DNA from: an uncultured Bacillota bacterium
Lineage (GTDB): Bacteria > Bacillota_A > Clostridia > Peptostreptococcales > Anaerovoracaceae
Reading direction: 5' to 3'
NCBI GenBank assembly: GCA_946628525.1
Contig: CAMOWO010000038.1
Span: 1-7,167 of the forward strand
DNA: 7,167 bases
Made by a program: the position numbers and the translations under genes. The notes below the pieces were generated by a model. The model saw nothing but the letters and a program-made list of their open reading frames with translations. It was not told where the DNA came from and searched no databases. This document shows, in pieces, positions 5,945 to 7,167 of the stretch (position 1 is its first letter; the number at the start of each line of letters is the position of its first letter).

Positions 5945-7167
5945 ATGATAAAAAACAGACCAACGATGCTGATGATCCTCGACGGATACGGCGTCAATCC
6001 AAATAAACACGGCAACGCCATCGCAATGGCGGATAAGCCTCATCTCGACGAGATCTTCGCAAAATATCCCGGCACGACCATCAAGGCCTGCGGCCTGGAT
6101 GTAGGCCTTCCGGAAGGCCAGATGGGAAACTCTGAAGTAGGCCACCTGAACATCGGTGCCGGCCGCATCGTATACCAGGACCTCACCATGATCACCAAAG
6201 CCATCGAGGACGGCTCCTTCTTTGAGAACGAAGCGCTCTGCAAAGCGATCGATCACGTCAAAAAGAACGGCTCCACCCTCCACCTTCTGGGACTCCTCTC
6301 AGACGGCGGCGTGCACAGCCACATCGACCATCTTCTCGCCCTCACAGACCTGGCAAAACGCAGCGGCATCGAGAACCTGGCCATCCACTGCTTCCTGGAC
6401 GGACGCGATGTACCGCCAAGATGCGCGGTAACGTATATCGATCAGCTCCAGGCGCACTTAGATGAGATCGGCATCGGCAAGATCAGCGTCGTCTCCGGCA
6501 GATACTACGCCATGGACAGAGACAAGAGATGGGACAGAGTCCAGCTCGCTTACGATGCCATGACCCTCGGAGAAGGCAAACAAGCTCCAGACGGAGCATC
6601 AGCGGTGACCTCCGCTTACGAAAGAGACGAGAACGATGAGTTCGTCCTGCCGACCTTTGTGGAAGGCGGCTACACCGTCGGCGACGGAGATGCTATGATC
6701 ATGTTCAACTTCCGTCCGGACCGCGCTCGTGAGATCACTCGCGCATTTGTGGATGAAGCCTTCGACGGCTTTGAGAGAACGAAGAAGATCAGCGACCTGT
6801 GCTACATCTGCATGACCCAGTACGATGCCACCATGCCAAACGTGACACTGGCCTTCCCACCTGAAACGATGAAGAATACTCTCGGCGAGTACGTTTCCGA
6901 TCTGGGGCTCACCCAGCTTCGTATCGCCGAAACAGAAAAGTACGCCCACGTCACCTTCTTCTTCAACGGCGGTGTAGAGGCTCCAAACAAAAATGAGGAC
7001 CGCATCCTGGTGAACTCCCCGAAAGTGCCGACGTACGATCTGCAGCCGGAGATGAGTGCCTACGAAGTCACCGAAAAAGTCCTGGAGGCGATCGAGACGG
7101 ATAAGTACGACATGATCATCCTGAACTTCGCCAACGGCGACATGGTGGGACACACGGGCTCCATACC
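5945..7167 (+). CDS. gpmI: 2,3-bisphosphoglycerate-independent phosphoglycerate mutase, N-terminal 407 residues, cut by window edge
   Basis: GpmI interconverts 3- and 2-phosphoglycerate in glycolysis, using a phosphoserine intermediate and two divalent metal ions, usually manganese. It is a cytosolic alkaline-phosphatase-superfamily enzyme. Visible landmarks are the N-terminal metal ligand in ILDGYG (Asp13), the catalytic serine in GQMGNSEVGHLNIGAGR (Ser63), LLSDGGVHSH and DGRDVPP of the inserted transferase domain, SGRYYAMDRDKRWDR, NFRPDRAREI, and on return to the phosphatase domain HVTFFFNGG and NFANGDMVGHTG with metal ligands Asp399 and His403. The remaining ligands (the DH pair and a final His) and about 100 residues lie past the right edge. 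The ATG at 5945 has AAAGGAGA (5929-5936) at good spacing. The gene is divergent from addA with its own promoter, not in the usual gap-pgk-tpi-gpm-eno cluster on its upstream side. No frameshift or missing residue is seen. Confidence 0.97.
   Translation, partial: MIKNRPTMLMILDGYGVNPNKHGNAIAMADKPHLDEIFAKYPGTTIKACGLDVGLPEGQMGNSEVGHLNIGAGRIVYQDLTMITKAIEDGSFFENEALCKAIDHVKKNGSTLHLLGLLSDGGVHSHIDHLLALTDLAKRSGIENLAIHCFLDGRDVPPRCAVTYIDQLQAHLDEIGIGKISVVSGRYYAMDRDKRWDRVQLAYDAMTLGEGKQAPDGASAVTSAYERDENDEFVLPTFVEGGYTVGDGDAMIMFNFRPDRAREITRAFVDEAFDGFERTKKISDLCYICMTQYDATMPNVTLAFPPETMKNTLGEYVSDLGLTQLRIAETEKYAHVTFFFNGGVEAPNKNEDRILVNSPKVPTYDLQPEMSAYEVTEKVLEAIETDKYDMIILNFANGDMVGHTGSI

Noticed and set aside
6599..7153. 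A 184-codon minus-strand open frame opposite gpmI
   Set aside because: It is in codon register with gpmI, which keeps all family motifs across this range; the antisense product has no recognisable features.

Overview
This window is ordinary chromosomal housekeeping DNA from a monoderm, Firmicutes-type bacterium, probably a member of the Clostridia with roughly balanced base composition. Three observations support this. The hrcA-grpE-dnaK order is preceded by a canonical CIRCE operator. The recombination nuclease is AddA-type rather than RecB-type. The DnaK ATPase domain lacks the insert of about 23 residues that proteobacterial DnaK carries after the IKR segment. Genus cannot be read from the sequence.

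Layout. On the minus strand, read from right to left, lie addA (2463-5831), then a sigma-A-type promoter with CIRCE (2378-2444), hrcA (1307-2362), grpE (697-1317) and the 5' part of dnaK (1-656, cut by the window edge). On the plus strand, gpmI starts at 5945 and runs off the right edge after 407 codons. The only intergenic spaces are 110 bp between the divergent addA and gpmI, 100 bp between addA and hrcA, and 40 bp between grpE and dnaK. No stretch over 300 bases lacks a gene. I see no tRNA, rRNA, insertion sequence, CRISPR array or phage gene.

How the genes work together. HrcA represses its own operon by binding CIRCE, which lies at the predicted transcription start, and DnaK with its exchange factor GrpE forms the chaperone machine induced when HrcA lets go. 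hrcA and grpE overlap by 11 bp and grpE-dnaK are 40 bp apart without a terminator, so they look like one transcript. AddA (double-strand break processing) and GpmI (glycolysis) are unrelated to heat shock; they share a short divergent control region whose -10 boxes overlap in a palindrome.

No undescribed system is apparent. The points worth a second look are modest: the palindromic shared -10, an addA without a neighbouring addB, uncertain addA initiation, read-through potential from addA into the heat-shock operon, and an in-frame 15-bp tandem repeat in grpE.
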